From assembly GCA_024233085.1 (NCBI GenBank), contig JACKQC010000032.1, positions 1 through 36,075 of the forward strand: a stretch of DNA of 36,075 nucleotides. Direction: 5' to 3'. Origin of the DNA: Akkermansiaceae bacterium. GTDB lineage: Bacteria > Verrucomicrobiota > Verrucomicrobiia > Verrucomicrobiales > DEV007. Made by a program: the position numbers and the translations under genes. Below, piece by piece: positions 26,310 through 33,862 of the stretch. Under the pieces are notes generated by a model. That model was not told the DNA's origin. It was given only the letters and a program-made list of their open reading frames with translations, and did not search any database. Every line of letters begins with the position of its first letter. Position 1 is the stretch's first letter.

Positions 26310-27746
26310 TCAGTGGTAAAGCACCCAGGTGTCTTTGCTCCCCCCGCCCTGGGAGGAATTCACCACCAGCGACCCTTTCCGCAGCGCCACCCGAGTCAAC
26401 CCGCCCGGAATAATCTCGATGTCTTCGCCGTACAAAATAAACGGTCGCAAGTCGACGTGACGGCCCTCGATCCGGTTGTCACCGCAGATCGTCGGATGGC
26501 GGGAGAGCGACACCACCGGTTGGGCGATGAAATTCCGGGGTGTCTGACGGATTTTCGCGGCGAAATCCTCCCGCTCGGCCGCGGTCGACGTCGGCCCCAT
26601 CAGCATTCCATACCCACCGGACTCGTTGGCGGCCTTTACCACGAGTTTGGGAAAATTCTCGAGCATATATTGCCGATCCTCGTCACGCCACGCGAGGTAA
26701 GTCGGAACGTTTTCCAGGATCGGGTCCTGATCGAGATAGAATCGGATCATCTCCGGCACATAAGCGTAGGTCACCTTGTCGTCCGCCACCCCCGTGCCGA
26801 CCGCGTTGGCCAAGGCCACGTTCCCCTTCAAATAGGCGTCCATGATGCCCGGCACCCCCAGCATCGAATCGTCGCGAAACACCACCGGATCCAGAAAATC
26901 GTCATCCAACCGTCGATAGATGACGTCCACCTGCACCAACCCTCGCGTAGTCCGCATATAAACGAATCCATCCAGCACGATCAGGTCGCGGCCTTCGACG
27001 ATTTCGATTCCCATCTTCCGCGCGAGAAAGGTGTGTTCGAAATAGGCGCTGTTGTAAACCCCCGGCGTCAGCAACACACACACCGGCGCCTGCCCCGGTC
27101 GCGGAGAAAGATGCCGCAACGTCTTCAGCAACAATTCCGGATAATGATCCACGGGGCGCACCCCGTAGTCACGATAGAGTCGCGGAAAGGCCCGCTTCAT
27201 CGCCTCCCGGTTTTCCAGCAAATAGGACACGCCCGACGGGCAGCGCCCGTTGTCCTCCAGCACGAGGTAGCGCCCCTCCGCGTCTCGGATCAGGTCCGTC
27301 CCGCAGATGTGAATGTAGATGTCTTTCGGCACATCCACGCCCCTCATCTCCGGACGGTAGTGCGCCGCCGATTTCACCACCTCCTCGGGAACGATTCCCT
27401 CTTTGATGATCCGTTCATCGTGATAGATGTCGTGGAGAAACAGATTCAGCGCGATGATCCGTTGCGTCAGCCCTTGCTCGATCGTCCTCCATTCCGTGTC
27501 GGGAATGATGCGCGGAATCAGATCAAAGGGAAAAATGCGCTCCGTCCCGCGATCGTCCCCATAGACGGTGAAGGTGACCCCCTGCTCCAGAAAACTCGTG
27601 TCCACCCGCCGCTGTTTCTCACTGATCTCAGCATCGTCCAGACGCCCCAGGCGCTCACGCAGCCCCTGGTAATGGGGAAAAACCGATTCATCCTCTCCGA
27701 CGAACATTTCGTCGAAAAAGGATTCTTTCTGATAGAACTGAAACAT
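26310..27746 (-). CDS. Circularly permuted type 2 ATP-grasp protein
   Basis: The 478-residue enzyme belongs to the permuted ATP-grasp family, which is expected to form amide bonds by way of an acyl-phosphate. Motifs include DLIPRIIPDTEW, FLHDIYHDERIIKEGIVP, IHICGTDLIRDAEGRYLVLEDNGRCPSGVSYLLENR, LLTPGVYNSAYFEH, YRRLDDDFLDP, GVADDKVTYAYVPEMIRFYL, VVKAANESGGYGM and the closing GGLTRVA and SSQGGGSKDTWVL. ATG 27746 (MFQFYQKESFF) is used; a TTG 15 bases upstream is less likely. It leads the three-gene set with the alpha-E and transglutaminase-like genes. A CAACAGGGTT repeat lies just upstream, in the 141-bp gap. Confidence 0.94.
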   Translation of the reverse strand: MFQFYQKESFFDEMFVGEDESVFPHYQGLRERLGRLDDAEISEKQRRVDTSFLEQGVTFTVYGDDRGTERIFPFDLIPRIIPDTEWRTIEQGLTQRIIALNLFLHDIYHDERIIKEGIVPEEVVKSAAHYRPEMRGVDVPKDIYIHICGTDLIRDAEGRYLVLEDNGRCPSGVSYLLENREAMKRAFPRLYRDYGVRPVDHYPELLLKTLRHLSPRPGQAPVCVLLTPGVYNSAYFEHTFLARKMGIEIVEGRDLIVLDGFVYMRTTRGLVQVDVIYRRLDDDFLDPVVFRDDSMLGVPGIMDAYLKGNVALANAVGTGVADDKVTYAYVPEMIRFYLDQDPILENVPTYLAWRDEDRQYMLENFPKLVVKAANESGGYGMLMGPTSTAAEREDFAAKIRQTPRNFIAQPVVSLSRHPTICGDNRIEGRHVDLRPFILYGEDIEIIPGGLTRVALRKGSLVVNSSQGGGSKDTWVLYH

Positions 27747-27827
27747 GAATTTTGGGGGCAATCCCCTTCAAAGAGCAAGGTTTGTGCCACTCCCCGCCGG
27801 GCATTCATTCACGCCCGTCCGGCGGGA

Positions 27828-27866
27828 ACCCAACAGGGTTGGGTCGGCGACCATACCCTGTTGGGT
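27828..27866. repeat. CAACAGGGTT inverted repeat, locus 3
   Basis: ACCCAACAGGGT (27828-27839) and ACCCTGTTGGGT (27855-27866) are a perfect 12-bp inverted repeat. Core-to-core offset is 23 bp, as in loci 1 and 2. The left unit alone folds as ACCCAAC-AGG-GTTGGGT (27828-27844). The locus lies between the stop of the CxxCH gene and the start of the ATP-grasp gene, and might separate two transcription units. Confidence 0.92.
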
Positions 27867-27887
27867 CGGTCGTTTCCCGGCCGCTCG

Positions 27888-29177
27888 CTACCAACCCTTC
27901 GGAAGATCCTCCAGCGTGCCGCGCAGGATGGCCTGGATGGCCTGTTTTTCGCGGGACGGGAGGTAACCGAATGCCGGGTCCGGCTTCTCGACACTCAGCG
28001 CCTCGCCGAGCCGGCGATAGACGTGCTGTTTGAAGACGTCGGGAATGCCCCGAAAAATCGCGGTGTCGATCATGTAGCTGCACCGGTATTTGAAAAGGCG
28101 AGTCTCCATGTCGAGATCGCGCAGGGAAACTCCATTCGGCAACCGTTTGGCGTGACGGGCAAAATCCTCGGCGTAGGCCGTGTCGTAGGCGATCCCGCCG
28201 CGGGGAAATTCCGCCTCGTCGGCGAAGAGCAGGTAGCGCACGAGCTCGTCGGCGGTCTTTTTCAAGGTCTCGATGTGAACGCGGTTCGTGAGGCGCCCGT
28301 TTCCCTCGTGAAGATAAGCCCGTGCCCGGTAGGAGGCCTCCACCACGCGGTCGACGAAGCCGCCCTGATGCTCGTGGATCAACTGAGGCAGGATGTCGCT
28401 GGTGGCGACCGGGTATTTGTCCCAACTGAAGAGGGTTCCCGGCTCGAGTTTCTGGGTGGACATCTCGCCGTTGGAGAGGCGGCCGATCAGATTTCCCCAA
28501 TGGTGCCCGATCTCCTCGCCACTGGTGAGATGCCAGCCGCCGAAGCGCTCGGAAAACGGGATCTGGTGCCCGATCTGCTCGCGGCGGTAGGAATTCAGCG
28601 AACCGCCGGTGGGACCGGGAATGACCGATTTGATCGCGATACCGGGCACCTGGCGCGTGTCGTCGTCGGCATGGCAGTTCATGCAGCGCTCGGAGCGCTC
28701 CACCACCGGGCGGGCGCCGTTTTGCGGGATGTCGAAGATGTAGAAAATGCCGCCCACCTCGGGATCGAGGGAGATGATCTCGATCCGCCCCCCGGGGATG
28801 TAGCCGAGGTAAACGTCCTCGTTGAAAAAGAGGGAGCGGGGATTCCGCGGTGAAATAAACCGGAGCTGAAGGCTGGTGGTGGAAAACAGCAGCATTTGCG
28901 AGGTGGCGGGAATGTCCAGCACCTTCAGCAGGCTGATGACGAAGGCTTTCTCGCTCGAAAAATCGAGCTCGATCTTCCCGGCCTCGAAGTCGGCCTTGAA
29001 CCGCGTGAAGGGATCCTTCAACTCGCGTGTCCAGTAATCGTGCGCCGGCGAGGTCAGGTCGGCAAAAGCGTGCGGATCGGCGCTTTCGTCGTTCGTCGCC
29101 TGTCCCGACGCCCCTCCCGGCGCAGCCAGCAACAGGGCGGCGGAAGCGGCGAGGAAGACTGGGAATCTCCTGGGCAT
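27888..29177 (-). CDS. Exported protein with a single CxxCH haem-binding motif
   Basis: The 429-residue protein has a signal peptide (MPRRFPVFLAASAALLLAAP, cleavage near ASGQ) and one CMNCH motif at 165-169 followed by DDDTRQVPG, suggesting one covalently bound c-type haem. Around it are beta-rich segments (LLFSTTSLQLRFISPRNPR, FFNEDVYLGYIPGG, VGGIFYIFDIPQ), and after it a long helical region (RGGIAYDTAYAEDF, CSYMIDTAIF). I do not recognise a named family; similar haem-binding hypothetical proteins occur in planctomycetes and Verrucomicrobiota. The start at 29177 is chosen for the signal peptide. It is followed downstream by the repeat and the ATP-grasp gene. Confidence 0.82.
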   Translation of the reverse strand: MPRRFPVFLAASAALLLAAPGGASGQATNDESADPHAFADLTSPAHDYWTRELKDPFTRFKADFEAGKIELDFSSEKAFVISLLKVLDIPATSQMLLFSTTSLQLRFISPRNPRSLFFNEDVYLGYIPGGRIEIISLDPEVGGIFYIFDIPQNGARPVVERSERCMNCHADDDTRQVPGIAIKSVIPGPTGGSLNSYRREQIGHQIPFSERFGGWHLTSGEEIGHHWGNLIGRLSNGEMSTQKLEPGTLFSWDKYPVATSDILPQLIHEHQGGFVDRVVEASYRARAYLHEGNGRLTNRVHIETLKKTADELVRYLLFADEAEFPRGGIAYDTAYAEDFARHAKRLPNGVSLRDLDMETRLFKYRCSYMIDTAIFRGIPDVFKQHVYRRLGEALSVEKPDPAFGYLPSREKQAIQAILRGTLEDLPKGW

Positions 29178-29242
29178 GGTTGTGGAAACCGGCCGGCTGT
29201 CTGTTCCGTTCTCCGCCTGTCCCGGGAATCGCGCTCGCCTCC

Positions 29243-30304
29243 CTACGGTTTGCGCGGGCGGAAATTCCATTCGGGACTTCCCGCCGGGTCAGGCAGGGAA
29301 GGCGCCTGTCCCAGCGCGAAATCGGAGGGTTGAAGATCGGCCTTTTTCCAGTGATCGGGTTCTTTGATGAAACCGTAGAAACTCGGATAGAAGGGATCGA
29401 CAAAGGCGACGTCAGCTTTCTCCGGAACCTCGAGTCCGGTGAGCTGAAACGCGGCGTTCACGACGAGGCGGCGCAAATCCTCGTTCACCAGATCGACCGA
29501 AGCCCCCATGGTCGTGCAAAAGGAATGCCCTTGGGTCGTCCCATTCGGCGCGGTGTAGAGGTGCAGCCAGGCGAGCGGCTGCATGGGTTCGTTTTTCTCG
29601 CCATCGATGGCTTTCGAGGCCGGATCGAGGGTCTCCGTCACCGCGCCGCGCAACAGAATGGCGTCCTTGTCGGTGAGATGCACGACTCCATAAACGTCGG
29701 TCGGCACAAAGACATCCTTCACCCCGCTGAGAATGGCGTTGTTGGCGTTGGCGCCCTCGACGACCGCGCGGCAACCCTGCTTTTTGTGCGCGCCGTGATG
29801 GCTGACCCATTGCTCGCCGAGAATCTCGAGCCCGAATTTCCCGTAGTCGAGCGAGTCTCCGAACCGGCCTTTCCCGTTGAAAGCGTGCGTGGCGGTGCGC
29901 AGACCGATGACCGGTTTGCCGGCGTTGAGAAAGGCCGTGATGTGGGCCGCTTCCTCCTCCGACGGGGCGCGAAATCGGGTGGCGATGATCATCAGATCCG
30001 CGTCGTCGAGCGCGGCGAGGCCGCGAAGACCGGCCTGGTTGTTCGGGTCGAGATATTTGCCGTCGGCATCCCAGGAGAACACCACTTCGCAGTCGAAGCC
30101 GTGTCGATGGCTGAGAAGCTTCGCCAGCATCGGCATCGATTCTTCCGAACGGTATTCTTCGTCGCCGGCCACGAGGACGATCTTTTTGCCCTTGCCGGGA
30201 CCGTCTCCGCCGGGGAATTTCAGGGTGACGGATTCGTCGCCGATGGCGGCCGAAACGGTGAAAGCGGCCACCAGAATGGCAATGGGAAAGGTATTACTCT
30301 TCAT
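29243..30304 (-). CDS. ThuA-domain exported protein
   Basis: The 353-residue protein has a signal peptide (MKSNTFPIAILVAAFTVSAAIG) and a ThuA/glutamine-amidotransferase-like fold: KKIVLVAGDEEYRSEESMP (40-58), DADLMIIATRFRAPSEEEAAHI, GKPVIGLRTATHAFN and GEQWVSHHGAHKKQG. The C-terminal part keeps PLAWLHLY, TTQGHSFCTTMGASVDLVNEDLRRLVVNAAF, the trehalose-utilisation-type ending. Family members are often secreted in PVC bacteria and of unclear activity; a sugar-related role is inferred. It lies 65 bp downstream of the phosphatase-superfamily gene on the same strand. Confidence 0.9.
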   Translation of the reverse strand: MKSNTFPIAILVAAFTVSAAIGDESVTLKFPGGDGPGKGKKIVLVAGDEEYRSEESMPMLAKLLSHRHGFDCEVVFSWDADGKYLDPNNQAGLRGLAALDDADLMIIATRFRAPSEEEAAHITAFLNAGKPVIGLRTATHAFNGKGRFGDSLDYGKFGLEILGEQWVSHHGAHKKQGCRAVVEGANANNAILSGVKDVFVPTDVYGVVHLTDKDAILLRGAVTETLDPASKAIDGEKNEPMQPLAWLHLYTAPNGTTQGHSFCTTMGASVDLVNEDLRRLVVNAAFQLTGLEVPEKADVAFVDPFYPSFYGFIKEPDHWKKADLQPSDFALGQAPSLPDPAGSPEWNFRPRKP

Positions 30305-30368
30305 GAGGGAGATCGAAGCGGAGGTTTGATTGTGGAAAAAAAGGCATCGCCGCCGAAGTCCGGTTCGG

Positions 30369-31418
30369 TCACGGCGTCGCGACGCAAGCCTTGAAGTCCT
30401 GCGCCGCGTTGATCGTGGAACCGGGAATCGCGGGGAGACCCAGCAAACTGAGGCAGAAATTCCCGGCGTCGCCATTTCGGATCGGTTGAGCGTCGGCATT
30501 GTAGTCGGGGTTTTCCTTTCCCGGGTCCCGGCGTGTCGCGGAATTGAGTTCGTAGAGATCCTTGCCTCCCGGAATGCCCGGTCCCCAGGCATAAAACGGA
30601 ATGGTAAAGTTGTCGGGTTGGTCGTTCTCGCCGTGCCCCTTGGTGCCGGTCCATCCCCCGTGGTCGGCCGTGATGACCAGCCAGGTCCTGCCGTTCAGAG
30701 CGGGGGTGGTGTCGATCATTTCCAGCAAGCGACCGATGAGACCGTCCACCTTTTTCGCCGCCTCCAGGTAGGGGCTGCCGGGGGTCAGATCCCACGAGTC
30801 CTTGTGCCCGGCCGAATCGCAGTCCCTCAGGTGCAACATGGCGAAATCGAATGGCTTTTCCGTTTCGGCCGCGATGAATTCGCCGATCAGCGCCTCGGTG
30901 TCGTCGTTCTCGTGATAAACGTCGATCTTGTCCCGCCCATTGTCGGGCCCCGTGGTGTCGGGTTCGCCGGTGCGCTCGTCGTAGCTGATGTCGTAGAGGG
31001 AAAACTTCGTCTTGCTCGCGTAAAGCCCGGTGCGCCGGCCGTTGTCGTGGGCGACGGCGAACACACTGGAAAGGTAAGCCTTGTGGTTGCGGTGGAGATT
31101 CTGCCCGAGCTTCGGATCGGTGTTGATGATCCATTCGTGGCCCTCCTTTCCAACGACCCCCCGGCTGGTGACCATGCTGGTGTGGTTCGGCAGGGTGACG
31201 GTGTAGGTCTTGTCGGTGCGGGCGTTGTCGGTAAATGCCCCCTCTTTTCTCAATCGATGAAAATGAGGCGCGCCTTCTTCCCCGAGCGCGGTGACCGCGT
31301 CCGGGCGCATGCCGTCGCAACTGATGAAGATGACCACCCCCTCCCCGGCGCGGAGCGTTGAGGGAAGGAGACCGACAGCGGCGTAAACAACAAGCTTGGA
31401 GAAGAACCGAAATTTCAT
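30369..31418 (-). CDS. Exported alkaline-phosphatase-superfamily hydrolase (type I phosphodiesterase/NPP type)
   Basis: This 349-residue protein starts MKFRFFSKLVVYAAVGLL (signal peptide). Metal and active-site elements are Asp35 (VVIFISCDGMRPD), a Thr nucleophile in TVTLPNHTSMVTS (73-85), Asp and His in HLRDCDSAGH, and WLVITADHGGWTGTKGHGEN. This is the two-zinc phosphodiesterase/phosphopentomutase/phosphatase arrangement, with no sulfatase CxPxR motif. The substrate is not assigned. It ends in a low-conservation tail typical of secreted PVC members. The start at ATG 31418 is chosen over a 5' extension to 31481 because of the signal. Confidence 0.88.
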   Translation of the reverse strand: MKFRFFSKLVVYAAVGLLPSTLRAGEGVVIFISCDGMRPDAVTALGEEGAPHFHRLRKEGAFTDNARTDKTYTVTLPNHTSMVTSRGVVGKEGHEWIINTDPKLGQNLHRNHKAYLSSVFAVAHDNGRRTGLYASKTKFSLYDISYDERTGEPDTTGPDNGRDKIDVYHENDDTEALIGEFIAAETEKPFDFAMLHLRDCDSAGHKDSWDLTPGSPYLEAAKKVDGLIGRLLEMIDTTPALNGRTWLVITADHGGWTGTKGHGENDQPDNFTIPFYAWGPGIPGGKDLYELNSATRRDPGKENPDYNADAQPIRNGDAGNFCLSLLGLPAIPGSTINAAQDFKACVATP

Positions 31419-31501
31419 GGGTGAAGGCGACCAAGAAACCCCGGCGCGGCCGCGGATGCGACCTCTTTTTTGCGTCCCCACCCCGGCGAGAATTTCCCGC
31501 T

Positions 31502-33847
31502 TCAGGCCAGACGGGCGAATCCAGCCTTCGCCTCCCCCGCCCCGGCGACGTCCCGCAGCCTGCCCTCGGCGCGAACCCGGTCGACTTCGCCGAGCGTCTC
31601 ATCCAGCGCGTCCAGCATGGACTCGACCTGCCCCAAATCGTGGGTGCCCATCGCGTAGAGCTGACTCGAAAAGAGAAACCCTCGCCTCAGCATCCCGCGA
31701 ATCATGAGCACCTTCGCGGGCATCGCCTCCTCCCCGAGTCCAAAAGCCAGGGACGGTGCGCAGGGTTGCCCCGCGATGGTGATGGCCAGGGCGCCGTGCT
31801 TGGTGGCCAAATCCCGGAGACCGGCCTGAAGCCGCTCGCCCAACGCCCAAACATGCGCCTGGGTGCCTTCCCGCTTCATTTTACCGATGCAGGCCAGGGC
31901 GGCGGCGGGTCCGATGCCGTCCGTCCAATAACTCGATGAAATAAAGCTCTCGTTTGCCGCGTCCATCACCGAATCGCGACCGACGACCGCCGCGCAGGGA
32001 ACGCCGTTCGACATGGCCTTGGCGTAGATCGCGAGATCCGGCTGGATTCCCACCCGCGCGCAGCCCCCGGGAAACCCGAAACGCCACCCCGCCGTCACCT
32101 CGTCCACGACCAGGACCGTCCCGATTTCACGGCAATGGGCGGCGATTTTCTCCAGAAAACCGTCGCGGGGCATTTCGGAACGGAAAGGCTCCATCATCAC
32201 CGCCGCCGGCGCGCCTCCGACCGCGGCGATCGCGGTCTCGAAGGCGCCGAGATCGTTGTAGCGGAACGGCGCCGCCGTTCCGGCCAGCTCCCGCGGCACG
32301 CCGTGGGGTTCCAGCCCGGGCAGCAAGTGCCCGTCGAGCGCGTCCGTGTCGCCGAGATTCGCCGCCAGATACCAGTCCGACCAGCCGTGATAGCCACAGA
32401 AGACAATCCCGCTCCGCCCCGTCGCGGCGCGGGCAATTCGCGCCGCCACGCCCAGCGCCTCGCCGCCCCCGCGGGCGTAGCGCACCTTTCCCGCCCAGGG
32501 GTGAAGCTCTAGAAGCAGCTCCGCCAGCTCGATCTCGTCCGGCGACGCCAGTGTCGCGTAGGTGCCCAGGGTCGTTCGCCGGCGCACGGCGGCGTTCACC
32601 TCGGGATCGCTGTGTCCCAGCAAGATCGCCCCCACCCCTCCCGTGAAATCGACCAGGCGCCGTCCCCGCGTGTCCCACAGGTGCGAACCCGACGCGCGGG
32701 AGAAATAGGACGGCCATGTCACCGGATCGAAACTCTCCGCCCGCTTCGACAGCAGCCCGGTCCCGCAGGAGATGACCTCGCGCGCCCGACGCCAGAGATC
32801 CGTTCCCTCGGGTAACGCCGGCACGTCGGCGGCGTCGAGATGCGGCGCCAGCAGCCGCAGCGCGTTGTCGCGAAACACATCCCGCGCGTCCGCCGCGTTG
32901 AATCCGCCGATCTCGAAGGCCTCGCGCAGGCACAAAACGGATTCCACACCGACCAGCGCGTAGTTTTCGAAAACCGTCACCGCCGGAGTGGGCAGCTTGT
33001 CCGCGTACAACCACGAAAAGCCGTCCCCCATCGTGAAACACTTCCCCCGAAACTCGCTCACCATGTAGTCGCTGCCGAAAAGCACCCGCCTCGGTCCTAG
33101 CGCCTCCAGGGCGACCCGCATGGCCTCGGCCTCGGTAACCGCCGAGGTGTCCACCACCACGTTGTCGAGCGGCTCCAGCGTCCGCAGCGCGGCGCGGGCG
33201 TTGCGGTAGTTGAACGATCGCGCCACATGCGCCAGCACCAGCCGGCATCGGGGATACTCCCGGCTCAGCCGCGCGATCGCCTCGAGATTGTCCGGATCGG
33301 CGATGCCCTCGCTTCGCATGATGTGGAGCATCAGCACCCCATCGATGTCATGGCACACCTCCCACATCCAGCGCGGGGCAAACTCCTCGATCCGAGCCTG
33401 GGTCGTGTCCGCCACCGGCGCATAAAGCCGGTAGGGCTTGATGCCCACAAATCCGCGCGACGCAATCAACCGGCGCGTGGCCTCCTCGCCGTCCTCCGGC
33501 GCCACCAGCGCCAGCCCGCGACTGAGCCGCCGTTCGGGATGCCTTGCGAGTTGGGACGCGACCCAGTCGTTTTCCCCCGCCCGGTCGTTCCCCGCCGCCG
33601 GATAGCCGAAAAACAATCCATCGACCTCCCGCCCCGGCAGCCAGCGCCCGAGCGCCGCGCGGTAGTCGGCGAATCCGTATCCCGTGTCCGGCGCGAGAAA
33701 CTCCGGCGACTTCCCCTCCGCGAAATGGGCCGAATGAAACAGATGGGTATGGATGTCGTAAACCGCCTCCGGCACGAAGCCCTCGGTCGCCTCGCGCGCC
33801 AGCCGCGCGTCGGCTTCGGTCAGTTCGGTGACGAGCGTGATGGCCAT
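31502..33847 (-). CDS. Amidohydrolase fused to class III (GSA-type) aminotransferase
   Basis: The 781-residue protein has two enzyme halves in one unbroken frame. Residues about 20-350 are an amidohydrolase-2 TIM barrel: metal motif DIHTH (31-35), Lys137 in GIKPYRLY, His175 in LMLHIM, His207 in LAHVAR and Asp260 in LFGSDYM. Residues about 355-770 are a class III PLP aminotransferase of glutamate-1-semialdehyde aminomutase type: HLWDTRGRRLVDFTGGVG, FCGYHGWSDW, VDEVTAGWRFG (Asp582) and the PLP lysine K610 in IYAKAMSNG. The usual SGTEA loop reads GGGEAL. No signal peptide, so cytoplasmic. Substrate unknown; the fusion implies transfer of an intermediate between the halves. It follows the propeller gene by 15 bp and is likely co-transcribed with it. 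Confidence 0.9.
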   Translation of the reverse strand: MAITLVTELTEADARLAREATEGFVPEAVYDIHTHLFHSAHFAEGKSPEFLAPDTGYGFADYRAALGRWLPGREVDGLFFGYPAAGNDRAGENDWVASQLARHPERRLSRGLALVAPEDGEEATRRLIASRGFVGIKPYRLYAPVADTTQARIEEFAPRWMWEVCHDIDGVLMLHIMRSEGIADPDNLEAIARLSREYPRCRLVLAHVARSFNYRNARAALRTLEPLDNVVVDTSAVTEAEAMRVALEALGPRRVLFGSDYMVSEFRGKCFTMGDGFSWLYADKLPTPAVTVFENYALVGVESVLCLREAFEIGGFNAADARDVFRDNALRLLAPHLDAADVPALPEGTDLWRRAREVISCGTGLLSKRAESFDPVTWPSYFSRASGSHLWDTRGRRLVDFTGGVGAILLGHSDPEVNAAVRRRTTLGTYATLASPDEIELAELLLELHPWAGKVRYARGGGEALGVAARIARAATGRSGIVFCGYHGWSDWYLAANLGDTDALDGHLLPGLEPHGVPRELAGTAAPFRYNDLGAFETAIAAVGGAPAAVMMEPFRSEMPRDGFLEKIAAHCREIGTVLVVDEVTAGWRFGFPGGCARVGIQPDLAIYAKAMSNGVPCAAVVGRDSVMDAANESFISSSYWTDGIGPAAALACIGKMKREGTQAHVWALGERLQAGLRDLATKHGALAITIAGQPCAPSLAFGLGEEAMPAKVLMIRGMLRRGFLFSSQLYAMGTHDLGQVESMLDALDETLGEVDRVRAEGRLRDVAGAGEAKAGFARLA

Positions 33848-33862
33848 GGCGGCGGGAAAAGG

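Noticed and set aside
26313..28853. An 846-codon plus-strand frame
   Set aside because: It is antisense to the ATP-grasp and CxxCH genes and shows His/Arg-rich shadow composition.
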